A DNA stretch of 64,000 nt. Source: Bradyrhizobium sp. ISRA430. Lineage in GTDB: Bacteria > Pseudomonadota > Alphaproteobacteria > Rhizobiales > Xanthobacteraceae. This document shows, piece by piece, positions 1 to 9,136 of this stretch; position 1 is the stretch's first letter; each line of letters opens with the position of its first letter. A model generated the notes under the pieces. It did not search any database and was not told the origin of the DNA. It was given only the letters and a program-made list of their open reading frames with translations. Made by a program: the position numbers and the translations under genes. The stretch is taken from the NCBI RefSeq assembly GCF_029909975.1, contig NZ_CP094516.1, positions 7,232,501 through 7,296,500 on the forward strand. Reading direction: 5' to 3'.

Positions 1-151
1 GCCCGAAAAGGCCTGAGCCCGTGACGCTTCGACAACGCAATCGCGTGCCCACATACCCCCAGCAACCGCAGAAGAAAACAGGTTCAAGCCGCGATTCCAG
101 ATTGACCATGCGGTCTAACGTAACCGGCATGAGCTCCCACGTCTGCGGAGA

Positions 152-775
152 TCAGCGGGCGTGTGGGTAGCGGATCGGCATCCAGTATTGACGCATGGCC
201 TCGACGACCGCTGGGATATCGGCGTAGGCGTTACGCAGAAAGTCGGCGGTCTCGCGGCCGCTTCGGGGGGATCCGAGCATCGGCTGCCCCTGATCGTCGC
301 GACAGTGCAACAGAATGGGCAGAAGCAGGCCGTGATTGACATTGCTGGTGTCCAGCAACGGCGCCCACGCCGACAGCCTGAGCCGCATCGCGCCATAAAA
401 ACCCTGGCACCAGGGACGCGGATCGACGTCGCCATTGATTTTGCGCCGGTGCATCGGGGCAAACTGGCCAGGCGTGGTCGAAAGGATCTGGCTGATCTCG
501 TTATGGCGCAGCGCGACGGCGGAGATCGCGGCGAACTCCGGGGTGCCGCCGTGGTTGAAAGCATCGGCGTCGATGGCGAGCAGCGGGCAGATCCAGTCGA
601 GCGGGCTCATCGACACCGGTCCGGCCACGATCGCGGCGATGTAGCCGTCGAGCATAGGGAGACTGGTGGCGGCAGGATGCTGATCGAGGCGAGCCTGGAG
701 CCATCGCTCGAGCTCCGCAAGCGGCATCGCGGCGGCGGCCATCGACGCGGATGCTTTATGGCGACGTGGGCTCAT
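152..775 (-). CDS. UPF0149 (YecA/YgfB-like) passenger protein of IS66
   Basis: A 207-residue protein whose ATG overlaps the tnpC stop (ATGA at 772-775), so it is probably translationally coupled to the transposase. It has the UPF0149 pattern: an N-terminal helix with LPMLDGY, then SPLDWICPLL, and a C-terminal part with NHGLLLPILLHCRDD. No SEC-C type zinc-binding cysteine cluster is seen at the C-terminus. The function is unknown; proteins of this family are a recurrent passenger in some rhizobial IS66 elements (recollection, not searched). The copy at 21912-22535 has the same length with scattered substitutions, which argues that it is maintained as a coding sequence. Confidence 0.85.
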   Translation of the reverse strand: MSPRRHKASASMAAAAMPLAELERWLQARLDQHPAATSLPMLDGYIAAIVAGPVSMSPLDWICPLLAIDADAFNHGGTPEFAAISAVALRHNEISQILSTTPGQFAPMHRRKINGDVDPRPWCQGFYGAMRLRLSAWAPLLDTSNVNHGLLLPILLHCRDDQGQPMLGSPRSGRETADFLRNAYADIPAVVEAMRQYWMPIRYPHAR

Positions 776-2346
776 GCGGCAGCTTGTGCGACGCGCTGGC
801 GGGCCGCCTTCCAGTTCCAGGCGAGCAGCTCGTGGAGCTGATGGCTCTTGGTACGTCCGGAGACGATGCGCTCCAGCACGTCAGTCAGATAGCCCTGCGG
901 ATCGAGCTCATGGAGCTTTGCCGTGTTCACGATCGACGCCAGGATCGCCCAGCTCTCGGCACCGCCTTCGCTGCCGCTGAACAACGAGTTGCGCCTCCCC
1001 ATGGCAATCGGGCGTATGGAACGCTCGACTGTATTGCTGTCGACCTCGACGCGGCCGTCGCGGAGAAACAGCGTCAACCCGTCCCAGTGGTTGAGCGCGT
1101 AGTTGATGGCGTCCGTCAGCTTCGACTGGGAGAAGAGCTGGTCGACCATGGCGGTCAGCCGCGCCCTGAGCGCCTCCATCAACGGAGCGGCCCTGGAGCG
1201 GCGGGCGGCCAGCCGCTGCTCGGCGCTGCTGCCGCGGATCTCCGCCTCGAGCGCATAGACCGCTTGCAGCCGTTCGATCACCTCGCGAGCGAATGGCGAT
1301 TGGGTCGTCTTGTAGACCTCCACGAATTTGCGCCGGGCATGGGCCAGACAAAAGGCGAGCTGGATCGCGCCGCCATGACCGCGGGCGAGCGCCTTGTAGG
1401 CGGCATATCCGTCCACCTGCAGAATGCCGGAAAAGCCCGTCAATTGTCCGGCGATCTCCTCCGTGCCGCGGCCGTCGGCGAACACGTAGGCGACCGCCGG
1501 CGGCGAGGGGCCGCCCCATGGCCGGTCATCCATCGCATGCGCCCAGAACTGGCAGATGCGGGTGCGATGTCGTCCGGGATCGAGCACCGGCATCGGCGTC
1601 TCGTCGCAGAACAGGCGCGGCGCGGCCTGGATCGCGCGCAGCTGGAGCTCATAAAGGCTCTTGAGCCACCAGGCTGCACGCTTCACCCAACCGGCGAGCG
1701 TCGCCCGGTCGAGATGGACACCCTGGCCGGCCAGGATTTGCACCTGTCGGTACAGCGGCAGATACCAGGCGAACTTCGAGACCACCACGTGGCTCACGAG
1801 TGCGGTCGAGGCCATGCCGCTCTCGATCAGGCGTGGCAACGCCTTCACCTGGACCACACCATCGGTGCAGCTGCGGCAGCCATATTTGGGACGGATCGTC
1901 CGCAGCACCCGCAGGATCGCCGGGATCACGTCCAGCACCTCGCTGACGTCCTCGCCGATCTTGTGGAGCTGGCCCTGGCAGCACGGGCAGGCGGTCGCCT
2001 CCGGCTCCAGCACCTGCTCACAGCGCGGCAGGTGCTTGGGCAGCGCGCCGATGTTGCGGCGCGCCTTCTTGCGCGGTTTGCCGGATGGCTTCGCCACAGC
2101 CACATCGTCGTTGGCGGGCGCACACAGCCTCGCGTCGGCCTCAAGATCGCCCAGCTCGAGCGCAAGCTGTTCGTCGACGAGCACCGCAAGCCGCTCCGAG
2201 CGCTTCCCGAAGATCATCTCCTTGAGCGTCTGCATTGCTACGCGCAGCTTCTCGTTCTCGGCGTCAAGCGCGAGCACCATCTCGGTCAGAGCTGACGGAT
2301 CGGTCGGGAGAGCGTCGGGACGAATCGCCATGATCAGACGATACAT
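772..2346 (-). CDS. tnpC: IS66 transposase TnpC
   Basis: A 524-residue IS66 transposase, the usual family length. I chose the ATG at 2346 (MYRLIMAIRPD); a second ATG lies five codons downstream. Visible family features are an N-terminal coiled coil (LDAENEKLRVAMQTLKEMIFGKRSERL), a zinc-finger region (CPCCQGQLHKIGE ... CRSC), a DDE core with CDETPMPVLDPG and VDGYAAYKAL, and a C-terminal block VDSNTVERSIRPIAMGRRNS. Longer upstream readings of this frame overlap tnpB and are not real starts. The strand opposite carries a long open frame that is only a shadow of this gene. Confidence 0.93.
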   Translation of the reverse strand: MYRLIMAIRPDALPTDPSALTEMVLALDAENEKLRVAMQTLKEMIFGKRSERLAVLVDEQLALELGDLEADARLCAPANDDVAVAKPSGKPRKKARRNIGALPKHLPRCEQVLEPEATACPCCQGQLHKIGEDVSEVLDVIPAILRVLRTIRPKYGCRSCTDGVVQVKALPRLIESGMASTALVSHVVVSKFAWYLPLYRQVQILAGQGVHLDRATLAGWVKRAAWWLKSLYELQLRAIQAAPRLFCDETPMPVLDPGRHRTRICQFWAHAMDDRPWGGPSPPAVAYVFADGRGTEEIAGQLTGFSGILQVDGYAAYKALARGHGGAIQLAFCLAHARRKFVEVYKTTQSPFAREVIERLQAVYALEAEIRGSSAEQRLAARRSRAAPLMEALRARLTAMVDQLFSQSKLTDAINYALNHWDGLTLFLRDGRVEVDSNTVERSIRPIAMGRRNSLFSGSEGGAESWAILASIVNTAKLHELDPQGYLTDVLERIVSGRTKSHQLHELLAWNWKAARQRVAQAAA

Positions 2347-2381
2347 CCGCGCGCCATAGGCTCCAGCGAAATCCTCACCCC

Positions 2382-2735
2382 TCAGCCGACAACGGTCGGC
2401 TGCTTCACAGGCTTGGGCGATACGCGCGTCCACTCGAGCCCGTCGAGCAGCATCGCAAGCTGCGTCGCACTGAGATGCACAACGCCGTCGCGGATCGGCG
2501 GCCAGGTGAAACGTCCTTGGTGCAACCACTTCGTTACCAGCACCATGCCGCTGCCGTCCCACGCCAGAAGCTTCACTCTGTCCATGCGCTTGCTGCGGAA
2601 TACAAAGACATCGCCGCAATACGGGTTCGCGCGCAGTGCTTCGCTCACCAGCGCCGATAGCGTGTGCACCGACTTGCGGAAGTCGACCGGCCGGGCCGCC
2701 AGCACCACCTTGAGGTCTGACCGTAGCGCAATCAC
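2382..2735 (-). CDS. tnpB: IS66 accessory protein TnpB
   Basis: A 117-residue TnpB ('Orf2') of IS66 elements, with the family blocks ARPVDFRKSVHTLSALV, VFVFRSKRMDRVKLLAWDGSG and LHQGRFTWPP. The start is a GTG at 2735 that overlaps the tnpA stop (GTGA), so translation is probably coupled to tnpA. Its role in transposition is required but biochemically undefined in the family. Confidence 0.9.
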   Translation of the reverse strand: MIALRSDLKVVLAARPVDFRKSVHTLSALVSEALRANPYCGDVFVFRSKRMDRVKLLAWDGSGMVLVTKWLHQGRFTWPPIRDGVVHLSATQLAMLLDGLEWTRVSPKPVKQPTVVG

Positions 2736-3193
2736 CGGATCCCTCGAAGCGCCGCCAGCACCGTCGCAAGCGTCGCCAGCTCCACGCCCGGCTCGACCCG
2801 GATGCGCGCCCCGTTCACCTCGATCTCGACCACTCCACAGACCTTGGCCGGCGGCGTGGCAATCTCCAAGGGCTTCATCTGTACCGGTGAAATACACTCG
2901 GACTCGCCAGCTATGCCGCCATCGCTCTCGGCACCAATTTGGATCGGCACGAAGTTCGGGGCTTTGCCGGCCACCGCCGCCGCAACCTGGCGTCGCCACA
3001 CCGTGAGCAGTCCGCGGGAAACGCCGTTGCGCCGCGCCACCTCGGAGATGTTCGCACCCTCCTCAAAGCTCTCCGCCGCGATCCGGGCCTTCTCCTCGCT
3101 CGTCCATCGTCGCCGCCGGCGCTGCCCAGTGATCACCTCGACGCGACGATAAGAGTCACCTTCCTGCCTGGCATCAAGCATGGCATTTGCCAT
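2732..3193 (-). CDS. tnpA: IS66 accessory protein TnpA
   Basis: A 153-residue TnpA ('Orf1') with a helix-turn-helix (RRRRRWTSEEKARIAAESF, then ISEVARRNGVSRGLLTVWRRQ) and the usual C-terminal VNGARIRVEPGVELATLATVL. The ATG at 3193 gives the same length as the second copy; an upstream ATG at 3214 is possible. It is the first gene of the element and overlaps tnpB by four bases. Confidence 0.9.
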   Translation of the reverse strand: MANAMLDARQEGDSYRRVEVITGQRRRRRWTSEEKARIAAESFEEGANISEVARRNGVSRGLLTVWRRQVAAAVAGKAPNFVPIQIGAESDGGIAGESECISPVQMKPLEIATPPAKVCGVVEIEVNGARIRVEPGVELATLATVLAALRGIR

Positions 3194-3286
3194 CGCTTCA
3201 CCTCCACCCATCACCTCATGCCAGGCTGTATCCCAAGCGAACCGCGCGATGACGAGGTGGAGGCCTCATGCCGGTTACGGTCTAAC

Positions 3287-3897
3287 CGATGCCAGAGGAC
3301 GATGAACTTGGCCGTTTAGGACCTGGAGCTCGTCTGGGGGGCATGACGGCCATCACCGTCAACCGAGGAATGTACTTCGGGGAGCCGAGACCAGCACTTT
3401 ACGCCCAATTGGATGTCAAAAGGGCTGGGTCTTAAGAGATAATATTTACGGGGAGCTTCTGGCAGAGATGGCTTGTGGCTCTCAGTCTCCGTTTTATGTT
3501 AGCCGGCCCGACTGGATCTCGCCGGAGCCATTCCGTGGAATTGATGCAATAGTACGAATCCTGAGATCATTAGCGAGCCGGACGCGAATCCTAGACCGGC
3601 AGAATAGGCGTTCATTAAGCAGCGTGGGTCTTTAACGATGAGCGCTCAATTGATCATGGGTCTAACTTCGACTAGCATTCAAGCTGAACTTGGCCCAGCA
3701 CAGCCCGGCCGACAAATAAGGTGTAAGCTTCAGATCCTAGGATCAGCGGCCGAATTTCGGCTGCATGAGCCACTAAATTCGATGAATTCGGCGTCAAGTG
3801 GCGGCTATTTTATTCTGCCGAGTGCGCTGAACGCTCGGTCCAACTTGCTTCGCGGCGGGACTTCCTTCGCTGCAGCGGTTTCGCTCGGAGTTTTTCG
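3287..3897. other. Intergenic region with no recognisable gene
   Basis: About 610 bp between the IS66 duplication and the MmgE/PrpD gene. Both strands have only short frames without family features. I looked for a nod box, a tts box, TGT-N10-ACA and -24/-12 (GG-N10-GC) promoters and found none that fit. The last 15 bases contain a usable ribosome-binding site (ggag) for the next gene. Confidence 0.6.
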
Positions 3898-5331
3898 ATG
3901 GATGTTACGTCTACCGATCTGACTGGCGCTCTTGCTCGGTTTGTCTCGACTCTCGACTTAGCTGACGTGCCATCTGATGTGAAAGCTGACGCTCGCCGTC
4001 TTCTGCTCGATTCGGTCGGTTGCATATTGGCGGCCGCGCGCACGCGGATGGCCCCGATCGTCCACGGACTGGCTGAATTTTTGGGAGATGGCAATGCGGC
4101 ATCCATCGCGGGCCGCAAACAACGCGCTAGTCTTGCGGGGGCGGTATATGCCAACGGGCGTCTTGCGAACTGTATGGACCTGGATGAGACGTTCCCGGTA
4201 GGTCATCACTTCGGCGCAGGCGCGGTCGTTGCCGCGCTGGCGCTAGCGGAGCTACGCAAAGCAACCGGCTCGCGGTTCCTGCAGGCCTTGATTGCGGGAT
4301 ATGAACTGGGTGGGCGCGTCGCAAGTGCGTGCGGGGCGCACATTTTCAGCAAAGCTGGTTCTGTTTCCCATTTCTCTGTGTCGACTGTCCTCGCGGCTGC
4401 GGGCGTCGGGATTCAACTAGAAGCTCAGGATGAGGTTTGGGCTCGGCAAACACTTGGCATAGCCGGTTCGAACACTCCGCTACCGAGTATGTGGCCGGGC
4501 AAATCAATGGATTTGCCGGATTCCAAATACCAGGATGCGGGTTGGGCCGTGCTTGCCGGCCTATTTGCGGCTCGGTCAGCCACCCTTGGCGCAACTGGCC
4601 TTTCTGCTATTTTTGACGGCGAGCGCAGTCTGATCAAAATGTGCGGCACGGATTGTTTCGACCGGGATGCGCTGGTCGGCGACCTTGGTTCTCGATGGAT
4701 GCTGCCCGATATTACTTACAAGCCATGGCCGACGTGCCGGTGGATGCATCAGCCGCTCACCGCGCTGGTTGCGGCCGCTTCAAAAGCAAAAATCGATCCT
4801 CAGCAGATTGAAAGCATCTTGATCGGCACCAATGTGTTGGTATCTGGTCCCCGCTTTTGCAATCCTAAACCGCGCACCTGGGTTTCACGGCAGTACAGCT
4901 TTCCTCACGCTGTAGCGATGGTGCTGCTCGGTATTCCTGTGGGGCCCGCATGGTTGGACGATGCGACTGACGATCTCCAATACGTCAAGGAATTGCGAGA
5001 AAAGGTTCGGGTCGAACCCTGGGATGTTGCTAACGATTATCGGAGCCGAATCGTGCGAGGGCAATTGCGCAATATGCCCGCTCGCATTACGATTTTGATG
5101 CGTGACGGCACGCGACTTGCGACTGAAACGGACTTCGCGCTGGGCGATCCGTGGAAGAGCGACACGGCATACGGTGACGAACACGTCATCGAAAAATTTC
5201 GCGTTGTAAGCGGGCTGTCGAAAGCGCGGGCGGACCAAGTGATCCACGCCATACTGAATATCGAAGCACAACCAGACGTCGAACCTATTGTGTCGGTGCT
5301 GCGCGACCCTGGAGAAGTTTTCGGCCGGTGA
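3898..5331 (+). CDS. MmgE/PrpD-family protein
   Basis: A 477-residue member of the MmgE/PrpD family, which contains 2-methylcitrate dehydratase, cis-aconitate decarboxylase and iminodisuccinate epimerase; the substrate cannot be chosen from sequence alone. Family features are the helical N-terminal domain with DSVGCILAAART, NGRLANCMDLDETFPVGHHFGAG (the active-site Asp/His region), GYELGGRV, and the second domain with YKPWPTCRWMHQPL and YSFPHAVAMVLLG. The length is normal. The start has ggag eight bases upstream. It is the first gene in a same-strand series with a solute-binding protein and a CapA-family protein, so a catabolic role linked to uptake is plausible (inference). Confidence 0.88.
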   Translation: MDVTSTDLTGALARFVSTLDLADVPSDVKADARRLLLDSVGCILAAARTRMAPIVHGLAEFLGDGNAASIAGRKQRASLAGAVYANGRLANCMDLDETFPVGHHFGAGAVVAALALAELRKATGSRFLQALIAGYELGGRVASACGAHIFSKAGSVSHFSVSTVLAAAGVGIQLEAQDEVWARQTLGIAGSNTPLPSMWPGKSMDLPDSKYQDAGWAVLAGLFAARSATLGATGLSAIFDGERSLIKMCGTDCFDRDALVGDLGSRWMLPDITYKPWPTCRWMHQPLTALVAAASKAKIDPQQIESILIGTNVLVSGPRFCNPKPRTWVSRQYSFPHAVAMVLLGIPVGPAWLDDATDDLQYVKELREKVRVEPWDVANDYRSRIVRGQLRNMPARITILMRDGTRLATETDFALGDPWKSDTAYGDEHVIEKFRVVSGLSKARADQVIHAILNIEAQPDVEPIVSVLRDPGEVFGR

Positions 5332-5732
5332 AGGTTAATCGCCGGTGCGGATCCGTAATACGCGCAGAATGCACGTAAAACGTGCGTCATGGTGGTCTCC
5401 TAACAGATCTCTTTGGGCGGTGGTTGAAACCGCGACTTGGCGCAGAATTACGCTCAGGAGAACGCTGCAGGCGAGCTGTAGGTCGCAATGCACCAAGGCA
5501 GCGGGATGTCCGGCGCATGCGGAAATCCGGCGGGATTGGTGCAAAAAAGACGCAACTATCCGGCTCGGGGTGGGAACTCGCCATAAAACTGCAGGCAAGC
5601 TCCAATAGCATTCGAAAACCGCCGATCCAGAGTCGCGTGTGCAAGATTTGGGTCGGGCAGAGCCTGACGACAATTCAACCAACAAGTAGACGCGATTCGA
5701 CCGCACAGTCGACTCAAGAGAGGAAGGGAGCC
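5332..5732. other. Intergenic region before the solute-binding protein
   Basis: About 400 bp. The upstream extension of the solute-binding-protein frame into this region lacks family similarity and is not taken as coding. On the minus strand an ATG at 5390 has a good aggag site, but the frame runs into the PrpD gene and resembles nothing known. No hairpin typical of a strong terminator was noticed. Confidence 0.5.
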
Positions 5733-7337
5733 ATGGCAATATCTCGACGCAAGCTCATTAAGGTCGGGGCGTCTGCCGGGGCGGCTTTGTCGATTCCTTC
5801 AGCCCTATGGGCGCAGGCGGAGCCCGCCGCTGCGCGGACCGTCCGGATGGTGATAGGGAGCGGTGACCTCCGCGTCTTCGATCCGATCTTTACCGCGGCA
5901 TATGTCACCGCCAATCATGGGTTGGCGATCTACGATACGCTGTTCTCGCTTGATTCCAGATTTATGCCGCAGCCGCAAATGGTGGCCAGCTGGGCCGTTT
6001 CCGACGACAAGAAGACCTACACATTTCAGCTCCGGGATGGTCTGAGCTGGCACGACGGCGTCCGTGTCACTGCGGCGGACTGTGTGGCCTCAATCCGTCG
6101 ATGGGCCGAAGTGAATCCCGGCGGACAGCTGATGATGGCACGGGCCAAAGATATTTCAAAGAAGGACGACAGAACCTTTACGATCACGCTTAGGGAGCCT
6201 CTGGGCCTTCTGATTGATATCCTGGCGAATATTGCCACGCCCTGCCTGTTCATCATGCGCGAGAAGGATGCGAGTCGTCCCGCAACAGAGCAGGTCACCG
6301 CGAACGTTGGGTCTGGGCCGTTCAAGTTCAATCATGCTCTTGCTAAGCCGGGCGCCAACTTCACTTACGATCGCAACGAAAACTACGTGCCGCGGAAGGA
6401 GCCGGCGGACGGATTGGCGGGCGGAAAGGTCGTCAAGGTTGATCGTATGATCTGGGACAATATCGCCGATCAGCAGACTGCTTTCGCTGCTTTACAGGCG
6501 GGCGAAATCGACTTTTTTGGAGCGCCGCCACTCGATCAACTCTCGACGATCAAGAGCGATCCCAATCTTGAGCTCCAGGTTCTGAATAAGGGGGGCAACG
6601 ACTGGTACCTGCGCTTAAATTTCCTACAGAAGCCGTTCGACAATGTGAAGGCACGTCAAGCGATACTGCACTTGATCGATCAGGATGCGTTCATGCGCAC
6701 CGAGTACCCGCCGGAATACATCAGCGCCGTCACTTCGATATTTGGTACCGGATCGGTCTATTCGAATGATGAAAATACGGGGTGGCATAAAAAGGGCGGC
6801 GATCCAGAAAAGGCAAAACAACTTTTCAAGGAAGCCGGATATTCGGGCGAGAAGGTTGTAATTCTTCAGCCTACGAACATATCTTTCATAAACAACGCGT
6901 CGCAGCTTCTGGCTGCATCCCTGCGCAAGATCGGAGTGAATGCCGAACTCGCACCAAGCGACTGGGGCGGAGTTGTTGCGCGTCGGCCAATCAAGGCGCC
7001 GGTTGAAAAGGGTGGTTGGAGCATCTTCATCTCGAGCGATTCCGATTATTCGCTGGGCAATCCGATAGGCAACATCACCTTGGCAGCGAATGGCGACAAG
7101 GCGTGGTACGGGTGGCCGAACAACGAAGAATATGAGGCTCTGCGGGAGAAATGGGCAGATGTCGAAACGCTCGATGAGCGCAAGGAGCTGGCCCGTAAAA
7201 TGCAACGAGTCTTTTGGGATTTTGTCGGTTTCGTTTTCTTGGGGAAGAGTGTATCGCCAATCGCGCACCGCAAAACGCTCACAGGCGTCATTGGAATGCC
7301 GACTCTCGTTCCAATGTGGAACATGCAGAAGGCCTGA
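5733..7337 (+). CDS. Periplasmic solute-binding protein, peptide/nickel ABC family (SBP_bac_5)
   Basis: A 534-residue extracellular solute-binding protein family 5 member (DppA/OppA class) that would deliver oligopeptide-like or similar substrates to an ABC importer. The chosen ATG has aggaaggag just upstream and gives a twin-arginine signal, SRRKLIKVGASAG, followed by a hydrophobic stretch and an Ala-x-Ala-type cleavage region, so export by Tat is likely. Family blocks include FDPIFTAAYVTANHGLAIYD, FQLRDGLSWHDG and VGSGPFKF. No permease genes remain nearby; the only other importer parts are the DppD and DppF remnants at 11.2-12.1 kb, so the protein is probably an orphan unless it uses a system elsewhere. 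Confidence 0.9.
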   Translation: MAISRRKLIKVGASAGAALSIPSALWAQAEPAAARTVRMVIGSGDLRVFDPIFTAAYVTANHGLAIYDTLFSLDSRFMPQPQMVASWAVSDDKKTYTFQLRDGLSWHDGVRVTAADCVASIRRWAEVNPGGQLMMARAKDISKKDDRTFTITLREPLGLLIDILANIATPCLFIMREKDASRPATEQVTANVGSGPFKFNHALAKPGANFTYDRNENYVPRKEPADGLAGGKVVKVDRMIWDNIADQQTAFAALQAGEIDFFGAPPLDQLSTIKSDPNLELQVLNKGGNDWYLRLNFLQKPFDNVKARQAILHLIDQDAFMRTEYPPEYISAVTSIFGTGSVYSNDENTGWHKKGGDPEKAKQLFKEAGYSGEKVVILQPTNISFINNASQLLAASLRKIGVNAELAPSDWGGVVARRPIKAPVEKGGWSIFISSDSDYSLGNPIGNITLAANGDKAWYGWPNNEEYEALREKWADVETLDERKELARKMQRVFWDFVGFVFLGKSVSPIAHRKTLTGVIGMPTLVPMWNMQKA

Positions 7338-7539
7338 CGTGTAACGGCCACTTCATTTGCGGCACGACTCTCGTGGATGATCGGTGTCACGCTGGTCCTG
7401 TTCTCCAGACTGTCGTCCGGCGATCCACGAGGTGCCAGCTGCTCGCTGCCATGCACATGGCGACAGATCTGTTGATCAGAACGGCATTACAGCAACAACA
7501 AAGTAAAAAGTCCGTAGAAAGTTGCCGCTGGAGAAAGTT

Positions 7540-8910
7540 ATGGAATTCCATTCACACGACAACGGAAAGCAGGACGATGGTTATGATGCTGTCGCTTCGA
7601 TTGAGACGAATGTGGCGGATGGCTTCACAATGGTAGCAATCGGCGACCTCATTGTCACACGGCCGCTGACGAAATATCAGGGAGCAAGCTTCGCCGCCGT
7701 TGTCAAAATTCTCCAGAATGCCGATGTCACGTTCGGCAACATGGAAACAAACATCTTCGACATCCGATCGTTCAAGGGAAGTCCGCAGGCTGAGTATGGC
7801 GGTGCGTATCACGTGAGCTTACCAGAACTCGGCCCCGATTTGAAAGCGATGGGATTCAACATCCTGGGTCGTGCAAACAACCATGCCCTTGACTGGGGCG
7901 TTGAAGGGATGCGCGAGACGAGCCAAGCGCTCGATCAGAACGGGATCGTGCATGCAGGCACTGGCGAAAACCTCGCACAAGCGGGCGCCGCCCGCTTTCT
8001 AGAGACGCCACGCGGTCGCGTCGCGCTGGTATCGTTTGCTTCATCTTTCACGCCGCTATCTCGTGCCGCCGATCCAGCTGGAGAGGCACCAGGCAGAGCA
8101 GGTGTAAACCCACTTCGTTTGGCGAAAACCACCATTGTTTCGCCGGAGATGCTCGAGAGCTTGAGGCGGATACGCAATGCATTGCCCGGCTTCAAACCCA
8201 GCCGCGAGGATCCAAACCGGGTCGTGCTCTCTGGAATGACATACAAAACGGGCGACATCGCCAGCTACAGCTACGAAGCCGATCCGCGCGATCTTGCCAG
8301 CATCTTGCGAAACGTTCGTCAGGGCAAGCAGTTCGCCGACTTCTGTATCGTTACGAACCACGGTCACCAGCCCGGGAACTGGTATCAGGAGCCACCTGAC
8401 TATGAACAGTCGCTTGCACATAGGCTAATTGACGCCGGAGCGGACGCATATGTCGGGCATGGACCGCACCAATTGCGAGGAATCGAGATCTACAAGAGCC
8501 GGCCGATCTTTTACGGCTTGGGCAATTTCATCATTGACGACCTCCGGACGCCCGTGGGGGCTGACATGTTTGCTGCTTACGGTAAGGATCCACGAATCGA
8601 CACAGACGCCGAAGTGACAGCCGGCGAGATGACAAGAGGGTATGAGACGGATCCAGGATTGTCGGACCCAGTCTTTTACGAGAGCATAGTGACGGTCAGT
8701 CGTTTTGAGCAGAATCGGCTTGCTGAATTGCGGCTCTACCCGATCGAACTCGACCGCTCCAAGAGGCTTGCCAACCGCGGAGTCCCGCGGCCCGCGCCTG
8801 CGCCTCAAGCAAGAGGCATTCTGGAGCGTCTACAGAAGCTCTCGAAACCGTTCGGAACTCAGATCGCCATTGTGGATGATGTTGGAATTATCATTGTGGG
8901 GCGGGGATAA
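7540..8910 (+). CDS. CapA-family (poly-gamma-glutamate synthesis-type) metallophosphatase-like protein, paralog 1
   Basis: A 456-residue PGA_cap/CapA-family protein with the calcineurin-like fold motifs GDLIVTRPL, FGNMETNIFD, NNHALDWG, NHGHQPGNW and GHGPHQLRGIEIYKSRPIFYGLGNFI. The start at 7540 (ggag six bases before ATG) was preferred to an ATG at 7522 because it aligns with the start of the paralog at 12346. No signal peptide is evident. CapA is known from polyglutamate capsule synthesis, but here it follows a PrpD-family gene and a peptide-binding protein and has no CapB or CapC partner, so a hydrolytic role on an imported compound is at least as likely (inference). Confidence 0.85.
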   Translation: MEFHSHDNGKQDDGYDAVASIETNVADGFTMVAIGDLIVTRPLTKYQGASFAAVVKILQNADVTFGNMETNIFDIRSFKGSPQAEYGGAYHVSLPELGPDLKAMGFNILGRANNHALDWGVEGMRETSQALDQNGIVHAGTGENLAQAGAARFLETPRGRVALVSFASSFTPLSRAADPAGEAPGRAGVNPLRLAKTTIVSPEMLESLRRIRNALPGFKPSREDPNRVVLSGMTYKTGDIASYSYEADPRDLASILRNVRQGKQFADFCIVTNHGHQPGNWYQEPPDYEQSLAHRLIDAGADAYVGHGPHQLRGIEIYKSRPIFYGLGNFIIDDLRTPVGADMFAAYGKDPRIDTDAEVTAGEMTRGYETDPGLSDPVFYESIVTVSRFEQNRLAELRLYPIELDRSKRLANRGVPRPAPAPQARGILERLQKLSKPFGTQIAIVDDVGIIIVGRG

Positions 8911-9136
8911 CCTGAGATCGGTTACTCGAGCTGCTCTCCCGCAGGGACGAGATTGGAGTACTCGTCCGTTAAGAGGGCGAATTGAGCGGGGCGGGACGGC
9001 TGAACGTGCGCCATAGCTGGAGCAGGATGAGGCACAAGAGTTCTCTGAGCCAGGCGAGGATGCGGCGGAAGATACTATGGGGTGACCGGCAAAGGCGTGA
9101 GAGTATTGAGGCTGGTCATGAGCAATGGAGCACCCC

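Larger units (their letters stand above)
120..3278 (-). mobile_element. Complete IS66-family element, copy 1 (tnpA-tnpB-tnpC-UPF0149)
   Basis: The ends carry a 14-bp inverted repeat, gtaaccggcatgag at 120-133 and its complement at 3265-3278. The element is bracketed by a perfect 8-bp direct repeat, ggtctaac, at 112-119 and 3279-3286, the duplication size expected of IS66 elements. The three transposition genes and a passenger read right to left and overlap by ATGA/GTGA-type junctions. The length, 3159 bp, is identical to copy 2 at 21880-25038, but the duplicated target differs, so the two inserted independently. All four reading frames are open, so the element may be active. Confidence 0.93.

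Noticed and set aside
161..841. Plus-strand frame opposite the UPF0149 gene
   Set aside because: Antisense to a conserved passenger gene with an overlapping start; no independent support.
751..2295. Long plus-strand open frame opposite tnpC, and its equivalent at 22361-24055
   Set aside because: Both are complementary to well-supported IS66 tnpC genes; the translated sequence is low-complexity Arg/Leu/His-rich and has no family features. They are GC-rich antisense shadows.
3287..3897. nod box, NifA site or RpoN promoter before the PrpD-family gene
   Set aside because: No match with the correct spacing was found here or before the other intact metabolic genes that I checked.
5037..5390. Minus-strand ORF with a good aggag site (ATG at 5390)
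   Set aside because: It runs into the PrpD-family gene in antisense and has no recognisable sequence; the ribosome-site match may be chance.
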